A stretch of DNA of 45,759 nucleotides, from the NCBI GenBank assembly GCA_031266015.1, contig JAISBU010000040.1, positions 1 through 45,759 on the forward strand, read 5' to 3'. Source of the stretch: Prevotellaceae bacterium. GTDB taxonomy: Bacteria; Bacteroidota; Bacteroidia; Bacteroidales; UBA932. Each line of letters starts with the position of its first letter. The first letter of the stretch is position 1. Below the pieces are notes generated by a model. It saw nothing but the letters and a program-made list of their open reading frames with translations, did not search any database and was not told the origin of the DNA. This document shows positions 16,908 through 25,959 of the stretch, in pieces. Position numbers and translations under genes: made by a program.

Positions 16908-18584
16908 TTATTCCATCAACTTTTTATACCTCAACCTGTGTGGCGTAATGTCACCTATACGCTTCTTTTTATGCTCCTCGTAATCGCTGAAACCGCCTTC
17001 AAAAAATACTGCCTGGGAGTCGCCTTCAAAAGCAAGGATATGTGTAGCTACGCGGTCAAGGAACCAGCGGTCGTGAGAGATAATAACAGCACATCCTGCA
17101 AAGTTCTCCAACCCTTCTTCAAGTGCACGGATGGTATTTACGTCCACATCGTTGGTGGGCTCGTCAAGAAGCAGAACGTTGGCTTCTTCTTTTAGGGTCA
17201 ACGCTAGGTGTAAGCGATTACGTTCACCGCCACTCAATACACCACATTTTTTCTCCTGGTCAGCGCCGCTAAAATTAAAGCGGGAAATGTAGGCACGCGC
17301 GTTTATGGTGCGTCCGCCCAAAGTGAGAATTTCGCTGTTTTCGGCAATGGTTTGAAAAACGGATTTGTCCGGATCAATCTTTTTATGCTGCTGATCTACG
17401 TATGCAACCTTTACGGTTTCTCCAACTTCAAAAGTGCCCTTGTCAACCTTTTCAAAGCCCATAATCATGCGGAACAGCGTAGTTTTTCCTGCTCCGTTGG
17501 GGCCAATAATACCAACAATACCCGCAGGTGGTAGCTTGAAGTTCAACTCCTCGAACAGCACTTTGTCGCCAAAAGCCTTGCTTACACCTTGCGCCTCAAT
17601 AACCTCATCGCCCAAGCGTGGTCCGTTAGGAATAAATATTTCGAGTTTTTCTTCTTTCTGCTTGGCATCCTCGTTCAGCATCTTGTCGTATGCCGCCAAA
17701 CGTGCTTTTGATTTTGCCTGACGTGCTTTCGGATTCATGCGCACCCACTCCAGCTCTCGCTCAAGCGTTCTACGGCGCTTGCTTTCCTGCTTTTCCTCCT
17801 GCTCCAGCCGCTTAGATTTTTGGTCTAGCCATGAAGAGTAGTTTCCTTTCCATGGAATACCTTCGCCACGGTCAAGCTCCAGTATCCAACCTGCAACATT
17901 GTCTAGGAAGTAGCGATCATGGGTCACGGCAATTACCGTACCCTTATACTGCTGCAAATGCTGCTCCAGCCACAAAATACTTTCCGCGTCAAGATGGTTG
18001 GTTGGCTCGTCGAGTAGCAGCACATCCGGTTCTTTCAGCAGCAGGCGACACAGGGCCACACGACGGCGCTCACCACCGGATAGATTTTTGATTATCGCAT
18101 CGGGCTCCGGACAGCGAAGCGCATCCATGGCACGCTCCAGCTTGCTGTCAATTTCCCAACCGCCGATATGCTCAATTTTTTCGGTAAGCTCGCCTTGTCG
18201 TTCTATGAGCTTACTCATCTCGTCATCGCTCATTGGCTCGGCAAACTTGTTGTTTACCTCCTCATACTCCCCGAGTAAATCCATTACCTCCTGCATACCT
18301 TGTTGAACAATTTCAAGAACGGTGGCATTCTCATCCAGCTGTGGTTCCTGCTCCAAGTATCCTACGGTGTACCCCGGCGCCCATACAACTTCGCCTTGAT
18401 ATGATTTTTCAATACCGGCAATGATTTTCATCAAGGTAGATTTACCGGATCCGTTGAGACCGATAATTCCGATTTTTGCTCCGTAAAAAAACGAAAGATA
18501 AATATTTTTCAGGATTTGCTTACTATTGTTGGGCAATACTTTCCCAACACCGTTCATCGAAAAAATGATTTTTTCGTCAGCCAT
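16908..18584 (-). CDS. ettA: energy-dependent translational throttle protein EttA (ABC-F)
   Basis: A 558-residue soluble ABC-F ATPase that binds the ribosomal E site and gates the first elongation step by ATP/ADP ratio in E. coli. Two ATP-binding domains are seen: Walker A GLNGSGKST and GPNGAGKTT, signatures LSGGERRRVALCR and LSGGERNRLHLAL, Walker B LLLDEPTNHLD and LLLDEPTNDVD. An arm insertion lies in the first domain (about residues 95-140), and a charged linker (about 240-310) includes WVRMNPKARQAKSKARL, typical of EttA. There are no membrane segments. It follows the secreted-protein gene by 30 bp, and both are bracketed by inverted repeat copies A and B. Confidence 0.95.
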   Translation of the reverse strand: MADEKIIFSMNGVGKVLPNNSKQILKNIYLSFFYGAKIGIIGLNGSGKSTLMKIIAGIEKSYQGEVVWAPGYTVGYLEQEPQLDENATVLEIVQQGMQEVMDLLGEYEEVNNKFAEPMSDDEMSKLIERQGELTEKIEHIGGWEIDSKLERAMDALRCPEPDAIIKNLSGGERRRVALCRLLLKEPDVLLLDEPTNHLDAESILWLEQHLQQYKGTVIAVTHDRYFLDNVAGWILELDRGEGIPWKGNYSSWLDQKSKRLEQEEKQESKRRRTLERELEWVRMNPKARQAKSKARLAAYDKMLNEDAKQKEEKLEIFIPNGPRLGDEVIEAQGVSKAFGDKVLFEELNFKLPPAGIVGIIGPNGAGKTTLFRMIMGFEKVDKGTFEVGETVKVAYVDQQHKKIDPDKSVFQTIAENSEILTLGGRTINARAYISRFNFSGADQEKKCGVLSGGERNRLHLALTLKEEANVLLLDEPTNDVDVNTIRALEEGLENFAGCAVIISHDRWFLDRVATHILAFEGDSQAVFFEGGFSDYEEHKKKRIGDITPHRLRYKKLME

Positions 18585-18614
18585 TGATGCAATTAAAAAA
18601 TTGAAAATTATGAA

Positions 18615-19481
18615 CTACTTCTTATAAGGCCTCATCAGCATATCAAAGTCGTTGGCGTTGAGCTTGAAATTCTTTGCCCGTTTTTCGTGATAGTAGTAGT
18701 ACAACTCTCCATCAAGGCCAACTACCATTTTGTATGCGAATAATCCTTTGCCCGTTTCAACTGGGTAAATGGTAAGTGCAACTACGTTGTTGGCATCTCC
18801 GGCGTTAACGATTGCAGCTAGCTCATCATCGTTAACCACCTTCAGATTGTCACCAAACATCCCGGCTAACTTTTCGCTGGTTACTTCTGTAGAAATATCG
18901 TTGCGATTTACGTAAATGGTTTTGCCTTTTAGCTTGTCGGTGTTGTAGTTGTACACGGTAAGCCTATTCTGAAAATCCATCAAAAGTTGCTTTTCCATAA
19001 GCTTGTTTTTGATGTTCTCCACATTCTTTTGCGCGAATCTTACCAAAGGAGCCATCATGGTTGAGCCAACCTCGCCATCAGCGTTGGGGCAAGCCATAGG
19101 AATGAACGCTAGCTCCGGCATATTGTTTATATTTTCGTGTACGTCCTTATCTCCCAAAAGAAGGCTCATGTAGTAGTAGGCTTGCTTCATTTTATCCTTT
19201 CCTTCGACTGTTTTAGCAATCATCAGGAAAGAATATTTGTCGCTACGCTTCATGTCCGTGAACTCGCTCATGTCAATGAACTTAAGCGGTGTAGCCTTCC
19301 ATTCTTTTTGAGCGGCATCACGTAAAAAAGCGTCAAGAATAATGTTGTCGTTGGTGAGCACAACACAGGTGGTTGTTTTGTAGAATTGTTCAGCTTGTGC
19401 TGCGGTTGCTGTTCTATGCTCTATGGCTTTTGCACTTAGCGCTACGATAAGTGACAAGGCGAGCGTTAAAAGTTTTTTCAT
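18615..19481 (-). CDS. secreted protein of unknown function
   Basis: The start is taken at ATG 19481 because it opens directly with a signal peptide (MKKLLTLALSLIVALSAKA) and lies about 80 bp after a good -7 element; an in-frame extension to 19529 is less likely. The mature protein of about 269 residues is rich in Lys, Asp, Asn and Tyr, with mixed helix and strand patterns (for example KDKMKQAYYYMSLLLGDKDVHENI and a C-terminal YYYYHEKRAKNF). I do not recognise a family. It lacks a lipoprotein Cys and a T9SS sorting domain, so it is probably periplasmic. It is probably co-transcribed with ettA. Confidence 0.7.
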   Translation of the reverse strand: MKKLLTLALSLIVALSAKAIEHRTATAAQAEQFYKTTTCVVLTNDNIILDAFLRDAAQKEWKATPLKFIDMSEFTDMKRSDKYSFLMIAKTVEGKDKMKQAYYYMSLLLGDKDVHENINNMPELAFIPMACPNADGEVGSTMMAPLVRFAQKNVENIKNKLMEKQLLMDFQNRLTVYNYNTDKLKGKTIYVNRNDISTEVTSEKLAGMFGDNLKVVNDDELAAIVNAGDANNVVALTIYPVETGKGLFAYKMVVGLDGELYYYYHEKRAKNFKLNANDFDMLMRPYKK

Positions 19482-19563
19482 AGCAGTTATTTTGATTTTG
19501 ATTATAAATTGCAAACTCTTGATTTTCAACTGTTTTTATACGGAGAACTTTGAACATATCGCA

Positions 19564-19571
19564 CAAAGATA
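19564..19571 (-). promoter_or_regulatory. -7 promoter element for the secreted protein-ettA unit
   Basis: On the minus strand the bases read TATCTTTG, a perfect TAnnTTTG match, 83 bp before ATG 19481. The -33 region is T-rich without a clear TTG. Confidence 0.5.
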
Positions 19572-19680
19572 GTGAGAATTTAGTTAATAAAATCATACGA
19601 AAGATGAAATGATTTTTTTCACTCTGCTTGTCGGATTCCTGAGTGTATCTGCGGCTTAAATTACAATTAACCATACGCCG

Positions 19681-19886
19681 GCTGTAAAAGTCAACTAATT
19701 CGTTACCTGTTTAGCATTTTAGTCGGCGGAATATTTCCAATAGCGCAGTGCAGCCGTGAAATTTTTCATTTTTCATTCTCAACTTTTCATTAAAAAAATC
19801 TCTCAGCCAACTCTCCCGCATCGGAGGCTCTGCAAAGCTTATGCGAACAGGTGAGTTGACCAAAGGATTTTAGCTTGTCAGGCTCA
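19681..19886 (+). repeat. 0.2-kb dispersed repeat, copy B
   Basis: This 206-bp segment is the inverted copy of 16671-16873, with scattered mismatches and a few small indels. It contains the core CGGAGGCTCTGCAAAGC. Arms such as CCAACTC/GAGTTG and AATC/GATT enclose the core. No coding frame is preserved. A shorter third copy of the core is at 28116-28154. Confidence 0.85.
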
Positions 19887-19910
19887 CGCATGACGACAAA
19901 CGCACACGGC

Positions 19911-20154
19911 AGGAGGTTTCTCCATTCCGCTATGCTGAGCCTGCCCCAAGCGAAGTCGAGGAGATCGGAATGACGAGGGCAGAGGTTCCTCCGCTACGCT
20001 TCGGTCGGAATGACGAGGGCTAGAGGATAAAACAGGAGGAGGATTGAGGGCGGCGAAGCCACCCTCAATCCTCCTCCTAACCCCTTATTATTAAAAAGGA
20101 TCACCGTCATTTCGAGCGTAACGAGGAACGAGTGAAGTCGAGAAATCTTTTACC
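19911..20154. repeat. composite intergenic repeat, unit 1
   Basis: The unit has three parts. First is an imperfect repeat of about 100 bp with CGGAATGACGAGGG motifs (19921-20020). Second is a hairpin with a perfect 17-bp stem (20034-20050 with 20062-20078, arm AGGAGGAGGATTGAGGG). Third is the module ACCGTCATTTCGAGCG...GAGAAATCTTTTACC (20103-20154). The same three parts in the same order recur at 20411-20653. The hairpin lacks a following T-run of terminator type. Confidence 0.75.
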
Positions 20155-20191
20155 TAGTGGCAGGGGGGATTGCTGGTCAGCATGACAACGT

Positions 20192-20252
20192 CATCCCAAT
20201 TGTGAATTATCAATTATGCATTATTCGTTACTTTGTCTTGACACAAAGTAAC
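20192..20252 (+). repeat. 61-bp repeat ending in a 26-bp palindrome
   Basis: The segment matches 27975-28035 with 3 mismatches in 61 bp. Its last 26 bp form a palindrome with 10-bp arms GTTACTTTGT/ACAAAGTAAC around a 6-nt centre. A second imperfect hairpin (GACAAAAA..ATCC / GGATTTTTGTC) follows at 20263-20293. Confidence 0.8.
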
Positions 20253-20410
20253 CAAAAGTCAAGACAAAAATATCCTCGAACCGGATTTTTGTCCGCCTCA
20301 CGCACCCCACCGCACGGGGTACAGCGAGGCCAACTGCGGGCTGTCCTGCTGAACCTGTCGAAGCATGAGGCGTGAGGGTTGCCGCAACAGTAAAAGAGAT
20401 TAATATTGCC

Positions 20411-20653
20411 GAGTTCCGGTTTCTCCACTTCGCTACGCGGAGCCTGTCCTGAGCGAAGTCGAGGGAGTCGGAATAACGAGGGCGGAGGTTCCTCCACTCC
20501 GCTACGCTTCGGTCGGAATGACGAGGCGGAGGTAAGGAAAAAAGGGTTGGGCGGCGGCGTAGCCGCCGCCCAACACCTCACTTCAACAACAGTACCGTCA
20601 TTTCGACCAAGTACACACGAGAAACGAGTGTGCGCATGAAAAAATCTTTTACC
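20411..20653. repeat. composite intergenic repeat, unit 2
   Basis: This is the second copy of the three-part unit. The first 100 bp are clearly similar to 19921-20020. The middle hairpin is a different sequence with a perfect 12-bp stem (20547-20558 with 20562-20573, arm TTGGGCGGCGGC). The last part starts ACCGTCATTTCGACC and ends AAATCTTTTACC like unit 1, but its inner bases differ and form their own small hairpin. Confidence 0.75.
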
Positions 20654-20814
20654 CGTACCCCCCTCGCCGTACCCTTCGACAAGCTCAGGGTGACAACGCA
20701 CATACATAACGGCAGCATGGTGCAAACATGAGCTGCTTCGCTTTGCTCAGCATAATAATGCACGCTCGCGCACTGTTGACTTGCAACTGTCGACTGTCGA
20801 CTTTTTTAATATAG

Positions 20815-21006
20815 CTATTCGCTCATCAACTTCTCAATATCCTCCTCTGTAGCGCGCAATTTATTTTTGCAAAATGCCAGCAACTCCAACGCCTTTTTTA
20901 CAGCGTCCGCCATTTGATCCACATCTAACTCGTTACTCTCAATCTGCTCCAGAATTTTCTCGGCTTCTGCCAGGGCCTGCTTATATGTTTGCTCTTTCTT
21001 TGCCAT
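20815..21006 (-). CDS. xseB: exodeoxyribonuclease VII small subunit
   Basis: A 63-residue helical protein of the XseB family. YKQALAEAEKILEQIESNELDVDQMADAVKKALELLAFCKNKL is the classic two-helix pattern, and the length is typical. XseB subunits assemble with XseA to form exonuclease VII, which degrades single-stranded DNA to oligonucleotides. It is 13 bp after xseA on the same strand. About 800 bp of repeats lie behind its stop. Confidence 0.92.
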   Translation of the reverse strand: MAKKEQTYKQALAEAEKILEQIESNELDVDQMADAVKKALELLAFCKNKLRATEEDIEKLMSE

Positions 21007-21019
21007 AAATATTCTCCTC

Positions 21020-22258
21020 CTATTTTAACTTCGAAATAATCCTTCCGTCACTCAATATCGTCGTAATTTCAGACTCTTTTACAACCTCCGAAACGCTACT
21101 CAAACGCCTACCGTTCTGCAACGTTATGGAGTAACCTCGCTTCAAAATCTGTTGAGGATCAAGCAATCTTATGCCGGACTCAACTCCTTGTATTTTTTGC
21201 TGCTGACGATTTAGCGCAAATTTCACCGCTTGCTGCAAACGCTTCTTAACATGCAACTCCACCCTCCCCTGCTCTCCTGATAGTGTTGATAAAACTCTGG
21301 CGTGTACCGCACCGGAAATATACCGAATGGTATTTCTGCTATTTTCTAAAACATTTTGCCAAGCACCATTCAACTGCTCCGCCAGCTGAGAAAGGTATTG
21401 TTCCTGAATTTCGAATTGCTCCAGCAAAAACTCGGCAGCGGCCGTGGGAGTTTTCAGCATGGTATGCGCCACCATATCCACCACGCTAATATCCTTATCA
21501 TGCCCAATACCTGTAATTACCGGCAACGGAAACTGTGCCACATTATTGGCTAAAAGGTAGCTGTCAAAAAACGATAAATCGCTTTGCGAGCCACCGCCGC
21601 GCAGTATGGCCACAACATCAAACTCATGAATTTGTTTATTAATCGATTCCAGAGCAGCAATTATATCAGGTTCCGTATCCTTACCTTGCATGGCTGCTGC
21701 AAATAAGGCTGTTTGCAGCTTATAGCCATACGGATTGTTATGCAGCTGGCGCATAAAGTCGCCATAACCCGCTGCTTTTTCAGAAGAAATAACCGCTACC
21801 CGTGCAGGCAATAGCGGAAATTCCAACTCCCGATTCATGTCAAACACACCCTCTTTTTGCAGGCATGCTATTGTTTTTCTGCGCTGCAATTCTACCTCGC
21901 CCACTGTATAGGCAGGATCAATATCCACCACATTCAGGCGCAATCCGTATAATTCATGGTATTGCACCACTACGCGCAGCATCACCTTCATTCCGGCGGA
22001 AAGCGACGTTCCGGTTTTACTCTCAAAGTACGGCTTTACCATTCGGAAAACGTTTGCCCAAATACTAGCGCTGGCCTTAGCTTCCAACCGTTCATCTTTT
22101 TCCGACTTTTGCACCAGCTCCAAAAAACAATGCCCCACCGAAGAAACGTTTAGCTCGTTTATTTCAGCACGAACCCAGTAGGCATCGGGTAAAGCATCAA
22201 TAGCCTGCTTCACTATACCTTGCAGCTCAAGTAATGATATGGGATTTACCTCCGGCAA
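21020..22258 (-). CDS. xseA: exodeoxyribonuclease VII large subunit
   Basis: A 412-residue XseA. The N-terminal OB-fold opens SLLELQGIVKQAI and AYWVRAEINEL, followed by the catalytic domain with RVAVISSEKAAGYGDF, VVAILRGGGSQSDLSFFD and PLPVITGIGHDKDISVVDMVA HTMLKTPTAAAEF, then a long coiled coil and the C-terminal RGYSITLQNG. Length is near the usual 400-450. A TAA just upstream leaves TTG at 22258 as the only start near the N-terminus. It forms an operon with xseB. Confidence 0.95.
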   Translation of the reverse strand: MPEVNPISLLELQGIVKQAIDALPDAYWVRAEINELNVSSVGHCFLELVQKSEKDERLEAKASASIWANVFRMVKPYFESKTGTSLSAGMKVMLRVVVQYHELYGLRLNVVDIDPAYTVGEVELQRRKTIACLQKEGVFDMNRELEFPLLPARVAVISSEKAAGYGDFMRQLHNNPYGYKLQTALFAAAMQGKDTEPDIIAALESINKQIHEFDVVAILRGGGSQSDLSFFDSYLLANNVAQFPLPVITGIGHDKDISVVDMVAHTMLKTPTAAAEFLLEQFEIQEQYLSQLAEQLNGAWQNVLENSRNTIRYISGAVHARVLSTLSGEQGRVELHVKKRLQQAVKFALNRQQQKIQGVESGIRLLDPQQILKRGYSITLQNGRRLSSVSEVVKESEITTILSDGRIISKLK

Positions 22259-22358
22259 TGTTTAAAAATTTCAGCTTTTAAATTTCAAATTTTTGAATTA
22301 AAATATTGAATTTTAATCGGTTACAATCTAAGGCTGTTATGGAGTAGCCGCTTTTCAG

Positions 22359-23144
22359 CTATTCGTATTCATCAAACTGCTGCTCCGGTTCCATAAATTT
22401 TCCTCTATTCTTATCCAGCGATTTCAAATAATCCGAATGCTTTTTGTCAACCTCAGCCTGATCCGAGGCAACACCATTTACGTAGGAGGTTTTGCGCTCT
22501 AACTTGCCATTCGGCTCATAGTATTGCCACTCGCCCGTCTTAACGCCATCTTTATACTGACCTTCAATACGAATTTGGTTGTTATCATAGTAGTAGCGTA
22601 CGCCACCGTTCGGCATGCCATTTTTGTAAAGCATTTCAAAAACCAGCTGTCCACGCACGTCAACCTGCTCATACACACCATCTTCCTGTCCATTTACAAA
22701 TCGCCTGCGCTCAAAAACTTTGCCATCGGGATAGTACAGCGCCTGTACGCCTTGAAGCAGCCCGCTCTCATAGCTTTCCTCCATCAGCAGCGTGCTATTC
22801 GAACGATAGTATTTCCACAATCCGGATTTTTTTTGCTCCTCTTCGTAGTGTCCTTCAGATGCCAGCTTACCCGACGGATAAAACAGCTGGGCAAATGAGC
22901 TACCATCATCAAAGTAGTCAATTATAGCCAGTTTATTGCCGTTTTCATGGTACCTCATCAATAGACCAAATGGCTTATTATCAACAAAATATGCTTTGTA
23001 TGCAGGTTTACCGTTGGCGTAGTGCTTTTTCCAGAAACCTTGCCTTAAACCACTGTCATCCAGATGATTAAACATCGTATCTGTTTGGGCGACGGAAAAG
23101 AACGGTAAAAATAACAGTATGGTTAAAAAAAATGACTTGTTCAT
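22359..23144 (-). CDS. exported MORN-repeat (YwqK-like) protein
   Basis: A 261-residue protein with a signal peptide (MNKSFFLTILLFLPFFSVAQ) and about eight MORN_2-type repeats of about 23 residues. Each has the pattern G..hyY.NGk....Y.nG (for example GFWKKHYANGKPAYKAYFVDN and GEWQYYEPNGKLERKTSYVNG). Proteins of this kind are often labelled YwqK antitoxin, but the exported form is common in Bacteroidota and its function is unknown; no toxin gene is next to it. The C-terminal tail is charged (KNRGKFMEPEQQFDEYE). It is divergent from rnfC. Confidence 0.8.
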   Translation of the reverse strand: MNKSFFLTILLFLPFFSVAQTDTMFNHLDDSGLRQGFWKKHYANGKPAYKAYFVDNKPFGLLMRYHENGNKLAIIDYFDDGSSFAQLFYPSGKLASEGHYEEEQKKSGLWKYYRSNSTLLMEESYESGLLQGVQALYYPDGKVFERRRFVNGQEDGVYEQVDVRGQLVFEMLYKNGMPNGGVRYYYDNNQIRIEGQYKDGVKTGEWQYYEPNGKLERKTSYVNGVASDQAEVDKKHSDYLKSLDKNRGKFMEPEQQFDEYE

Positions 23145-23358
23145 TGTACTTTGTAAATTGTATAACCAACAAATTTACTAAAAATTCGGAGACACCGTAT
23201 AAAGAAATCCGCCTGCCAAAGACGCTAAGAGCGCCTCTACGCTCATGAAACTTGAAGTGAGCCCTGGTAGTTACCGACTTACAGTGCATCAACGAACTCG
23301 CTCCGTTTAGTTTACGCACACAACTATGCATTGCGTTAACTGTCAAACTCTTAAAAAG

Positions 23359-23390
23359 TTTGCGTGTTTGCTCCAAATGGCCTATCTTTG
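23359..23390 (+). promoter_or_regulatory. Bacteroidota-type promoter of the rnf operon
   Basis: TTTG at 23359-23362 and TATCTTTG at 23383-23390 with a 20-bp spacer match the -33/-7 consensus. The -7 element is 42 bp before the rnfC ATG, so transcription of the operon starts directly in front of rnfC and no rnfB precedes it. Confidence 0.7.
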
Positions 23391-23432
23391 CTGAATATTT
23401 TTCGCTCCCATACCAAAATATACCATATCGTA

Positions 23433-24770
23433 ATGTTAAAAACATTCGTAATGGGTGGAGTTCATCCGCCCGACAACAAGTTATCCATCGGCGCTAAACT
23501 TGAATTTGTACAACCCGATGGCATATCCATAATTCCCCTCTCACAACATATCGGAGCCCCTGCCACACCTACTGTTGCCGTTGGCGACAAGGTTAAGGCG
23601 GGACAGCTTATTGCCCAAAGCGCAGGCTTTGTTTCGGCCAATATCCATTCCGGCGTATCGGGTACCGTTACGGCTATTGATTCCGTAGTGTGCGATGCAT
23701 CGGGAATTAAAAAACCCGGCATCAGCATTCAGGTAGAAGGCGATGATTGGGACGAAAGCGTTGACCGCAGCACTACTATCAATCGTAGTATTACCGCATC
23801 GGGAGGCGATATTGTGAAGAAGATTCAGGCAATGGGTATCGTGGGCATGGGAGGCGCCACTTTTCCCACGCACGTAAAGCTAACAATTCCTGAAGGTAAA
23901 AAGGCTGAGGTTCTTATCATCAACGCTGTTGAGTGCGAGCCATACCTTACCGCTGACCACCGCCTCATGCTTGAAAAAGGCGATGAGATTTTGGTTGGCG
24001 TAGAAGCGCTGAAGCGCGCCATTGGCGTTAAGCAAGCCTACATTGGTATTGAGAATAACAAGAAAGATGCCATTGCTCATCTTACCTCGCTATCGCAAAA
24101 CTTCGAGGGCATTACAGTTGTTCCTTTAAAGGTAAAATATCCACAAGGCGGCGAGAAGCAGCTCATCAAGGCGATTATAAATAAAGAAGTGCCGTCAATG
24201 GGGCTACCTATTGAAACAGGCGCTGTTGTACAAAACGTGGCTACCGCCTTTGCTGTGTACGAAGCTGTACAGAAGAATAAGCCTTTGGTTGAGCGCGTTG
24301 TTACCGTTACCGGCAAAAAACTTTCTTCCACCAAAAACTTCATCGCGCGCATAGGTACACCCGTGAATAAGCTGATAGATTTGACAGGAGGAGTACCTGA
24401 GAATACCGGAAAGATAGTACTTGGCGGACCTATGATGGGTAAGGCAACCGCCACCGTCAACGTTCCTGTAACCAAAGGAACATCAGGCGTACTGCTGTTT
24501 GATGAAAGTGAATCACATCGTCGTCCGGAGCACACCTGCATTCGCTGTGCGAAGTGCGTAGAGGTTTGCCCTATGGGATTGGAGCCCTACTTGCTAACTC
24601 GCCAAGCGAAAAATAGCCTGTGGGATGCCCTGGAAGAAAACAAGATTCAGGACTGCATCGAATGCGGTTGCTGTTTGTACACCTGCCCTGCTAACGTTCC
24701 GTTGTTAGACTGGATACGCTTTGGAAAGGCTGAAGTAATGAAGCGCATGCGCGCAAGAAATGGCAAGTAG
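23433..24770 (+). CDS. rnfC: electron transport complex subunit RnfC
   Basis: A 445-residue peripheral subunit of the Rnf complex, which couples ferredoxin:NAD+ oxidoreduction to ion movement. ATG 23433 is used because the conserved N-terminus FVMGGVHPPDNK follows directly and the promoter ends at 23390. It has an N-terminal barrel-sandwich region, then VGMGGATFPTHVKL (glycine-rich NADH/FMN site), AVECEPYLTADHRLML, and two 4Fe-4S motifs CIRCAKCVEVCP (369-380) and CIECGCCLYTCP (408-419). There is no long Ala/Lys-rich C-terminal extension. It is the first gene of the operon, although rnfB usually precedes it in this phylum. Confidence 0.95.
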   Translation: MLKTFVMGGVHPPDNKLSIGAKLEFVQPDGISIIPLSQHIGAPATPTVAVGDKVKAGQLIAQSAGFVSANIHSGVSGTVTAIDSVVCDASGIKKPGISIQVEGDDWDESVDRSTTINRSITASGGDIVKKIQAMGIVGMGGATFPTHVKLTIPEGKKAEVLIINAVECEPYLTADHRLMLEKGDEILVGVEALKRAIGVKQAYIGIENNKKDAIAHLTSLSQNFEGITVVPLKVKYPQGGEKQLIKAIINKEVPSMGLPIETGAVVQNVATAFAVYEAVQKNKPLVERVVTVTGKKLSSTKNFIARIGTPVNKLIDLTGGVPENTGKIVLGGPMMGKATATVNVPVTKGTSGVLLFDESESHRRPEHTCIRCAKCVEVCPMGLEPYLLTRQAKNSLWDALEENKIQDCIECGCCLYTCPANVPLLDWIRFGKAEVMKRMRARNGK

Positions 24771-24901
24771 ATAATAACAAAGAACAAAGAAAAAATAGAA
24801 AAACGGAACGAGAGAATACTTTAAAGTAGTGATTCATTCTATTTCCCCATTTTTCTGCAGTTCTATTTTTCTAAAAATTTAATCGAAGTAATAATACACT
24901 T

Positions 24902-25900
24902 ATGTTCACCGTATCTCCGGCGCCACACGCCAAAGGTCCTTTAAGCACCAAACGACTAATGCGAGATGTAATTATCGCGCTTATTCCGGCATTTTTGGTT
25001 TCGCTATACATGTTTGGCCTTAGCGCGCTTTTCATCACGTTGGTTTCTATTGCCAGCTGCGTATTTTTTGAATGGACCATTCAGAAATTTGTAATGAAGA
25101 TACCGCCTGCCATCAGCGACAGCTCTGCCATACTTACCGGACTGCTGTTGGCATTCAACCTCCCAAGCAACCTTCCGGTATGGATGGTAATAATGGGCAG
25201 CTTGGTTGCCATAGGCGTTGGCAAGATGAGCTTCGGCGGTTTAGGAAACAACATCTTTAACCCTGCGCTGGCAGGTCGTGTATTCCTGCTTATATCATGC
25301 CCCGCAGCCATGACCACCTGGCCTAAACCTCTGATGACTCGCGACATGTGGCCGTGGCAAATTGTAGACGGTGTTAGCGGCGCCAGCGCCGATGCTTTTA
25401 CCGGCGCTACCCCACTGGTTTGGATGAAAATGGGCAACGTAAGCGAGCTCAACGCAATGGATATGCTTGTTGGAAAAATGGGCGGTTCACTCGGTGAAAT
25501 CTCAGCCGTCGCTCTACTTATTGGATTTGCATATTTACTTGTAAGACAAGTGATTACATGGCACATCCCGATTAGCATCCTGGCAACGGTGGCTGTTTTC
25601 ACAGGTATACTTCACGTAGCAGATCCTGCTCACTACGCCTCTCCTGTTTTCCACCTGCTGGCCGGAGGTCTTATGCTTGGAGCCATATTCATGGCTACAG
25701 ACTACGTTACCTCGCCCATGCATCCCAAAGGAATGCTGGTGTACGGTGCAGGTATTGGTGTAATTACCGTGGTTATTCGCTGCTTTGGCAGCTACCCCGA
25801 AGGTATGTCATTCGCCATTTTGATTATGAATGCGGTAACTCCTCTAATCAACCGCTACATGAAACCCAAAAGGTTTGGAGCTGTTGCAAAAGCAAAATAG
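24902..25900 (+). CDS. rnfD: electron transport complex subunit RnfD
   Basis: A 332-residue membrane protein with about nine hydrophobic segments. It opens SPAPHAKGPLSTKRLM and contains GGLGNNIFNPALAGRVFLL. The TGAT motif at residues 167-170 (ADAFTGATPL) is the site where FMN is covalently bound through Thr170. The cytoplasmic and periplasmic loops agree with NqrB/RnfD topology. The 131-bp gap after rnfC contains an AT-rich inverted repeat of unknown function. Confidence 0.94.
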   Translation: MFTVSPAPHAKGPLSTKRLMRDVIIALIPAFLVSLYMFGLSALFITLVSIASCVFFEWTIQKFVMKIPPAISDSSAILTGLLLAFNLPSNLPVWMVIMGSLVAIGVGKMSFGGLGNNIFNPALAGRVFLLISCPAAMTTWPKPLMTRDMWPWQIVDGVSGASADAFTGATPLVWMKMGNVSELNAMDMLVGKMGGSLGEISAVALLIGFAYLLVRQVITWHIPISILATVAVFTGILHVADPAHYASPVFHLLAGGLMLGAIFMATDYVTSPMHPKGMLVYGAGIGVITVVIRCFGSYPEGMSFAILIMNAVTPLINRYMKPKRFGAVAKAK

Positions 25901-25959
25901 ATCTGCGCTATCATCCAAACCTTATTTTGAATTTTTGTAAATTTTGAATTCTTTGTAAT

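Noticed and set aside
19911..20653. CRISPR array in the repeat-rich region
   Set aside because: The repeats are two long composite units and not short regular direct repeats with unique spacers, and no cas gene is near.
20228..20763. Overlapping ORFs of 61-165 codons on both strands in the repeat field
   Set aside because: They consist of translated repeat sequence (low-complexity, Arg/Ser/Pro-rich) with no start context or conserved domains.
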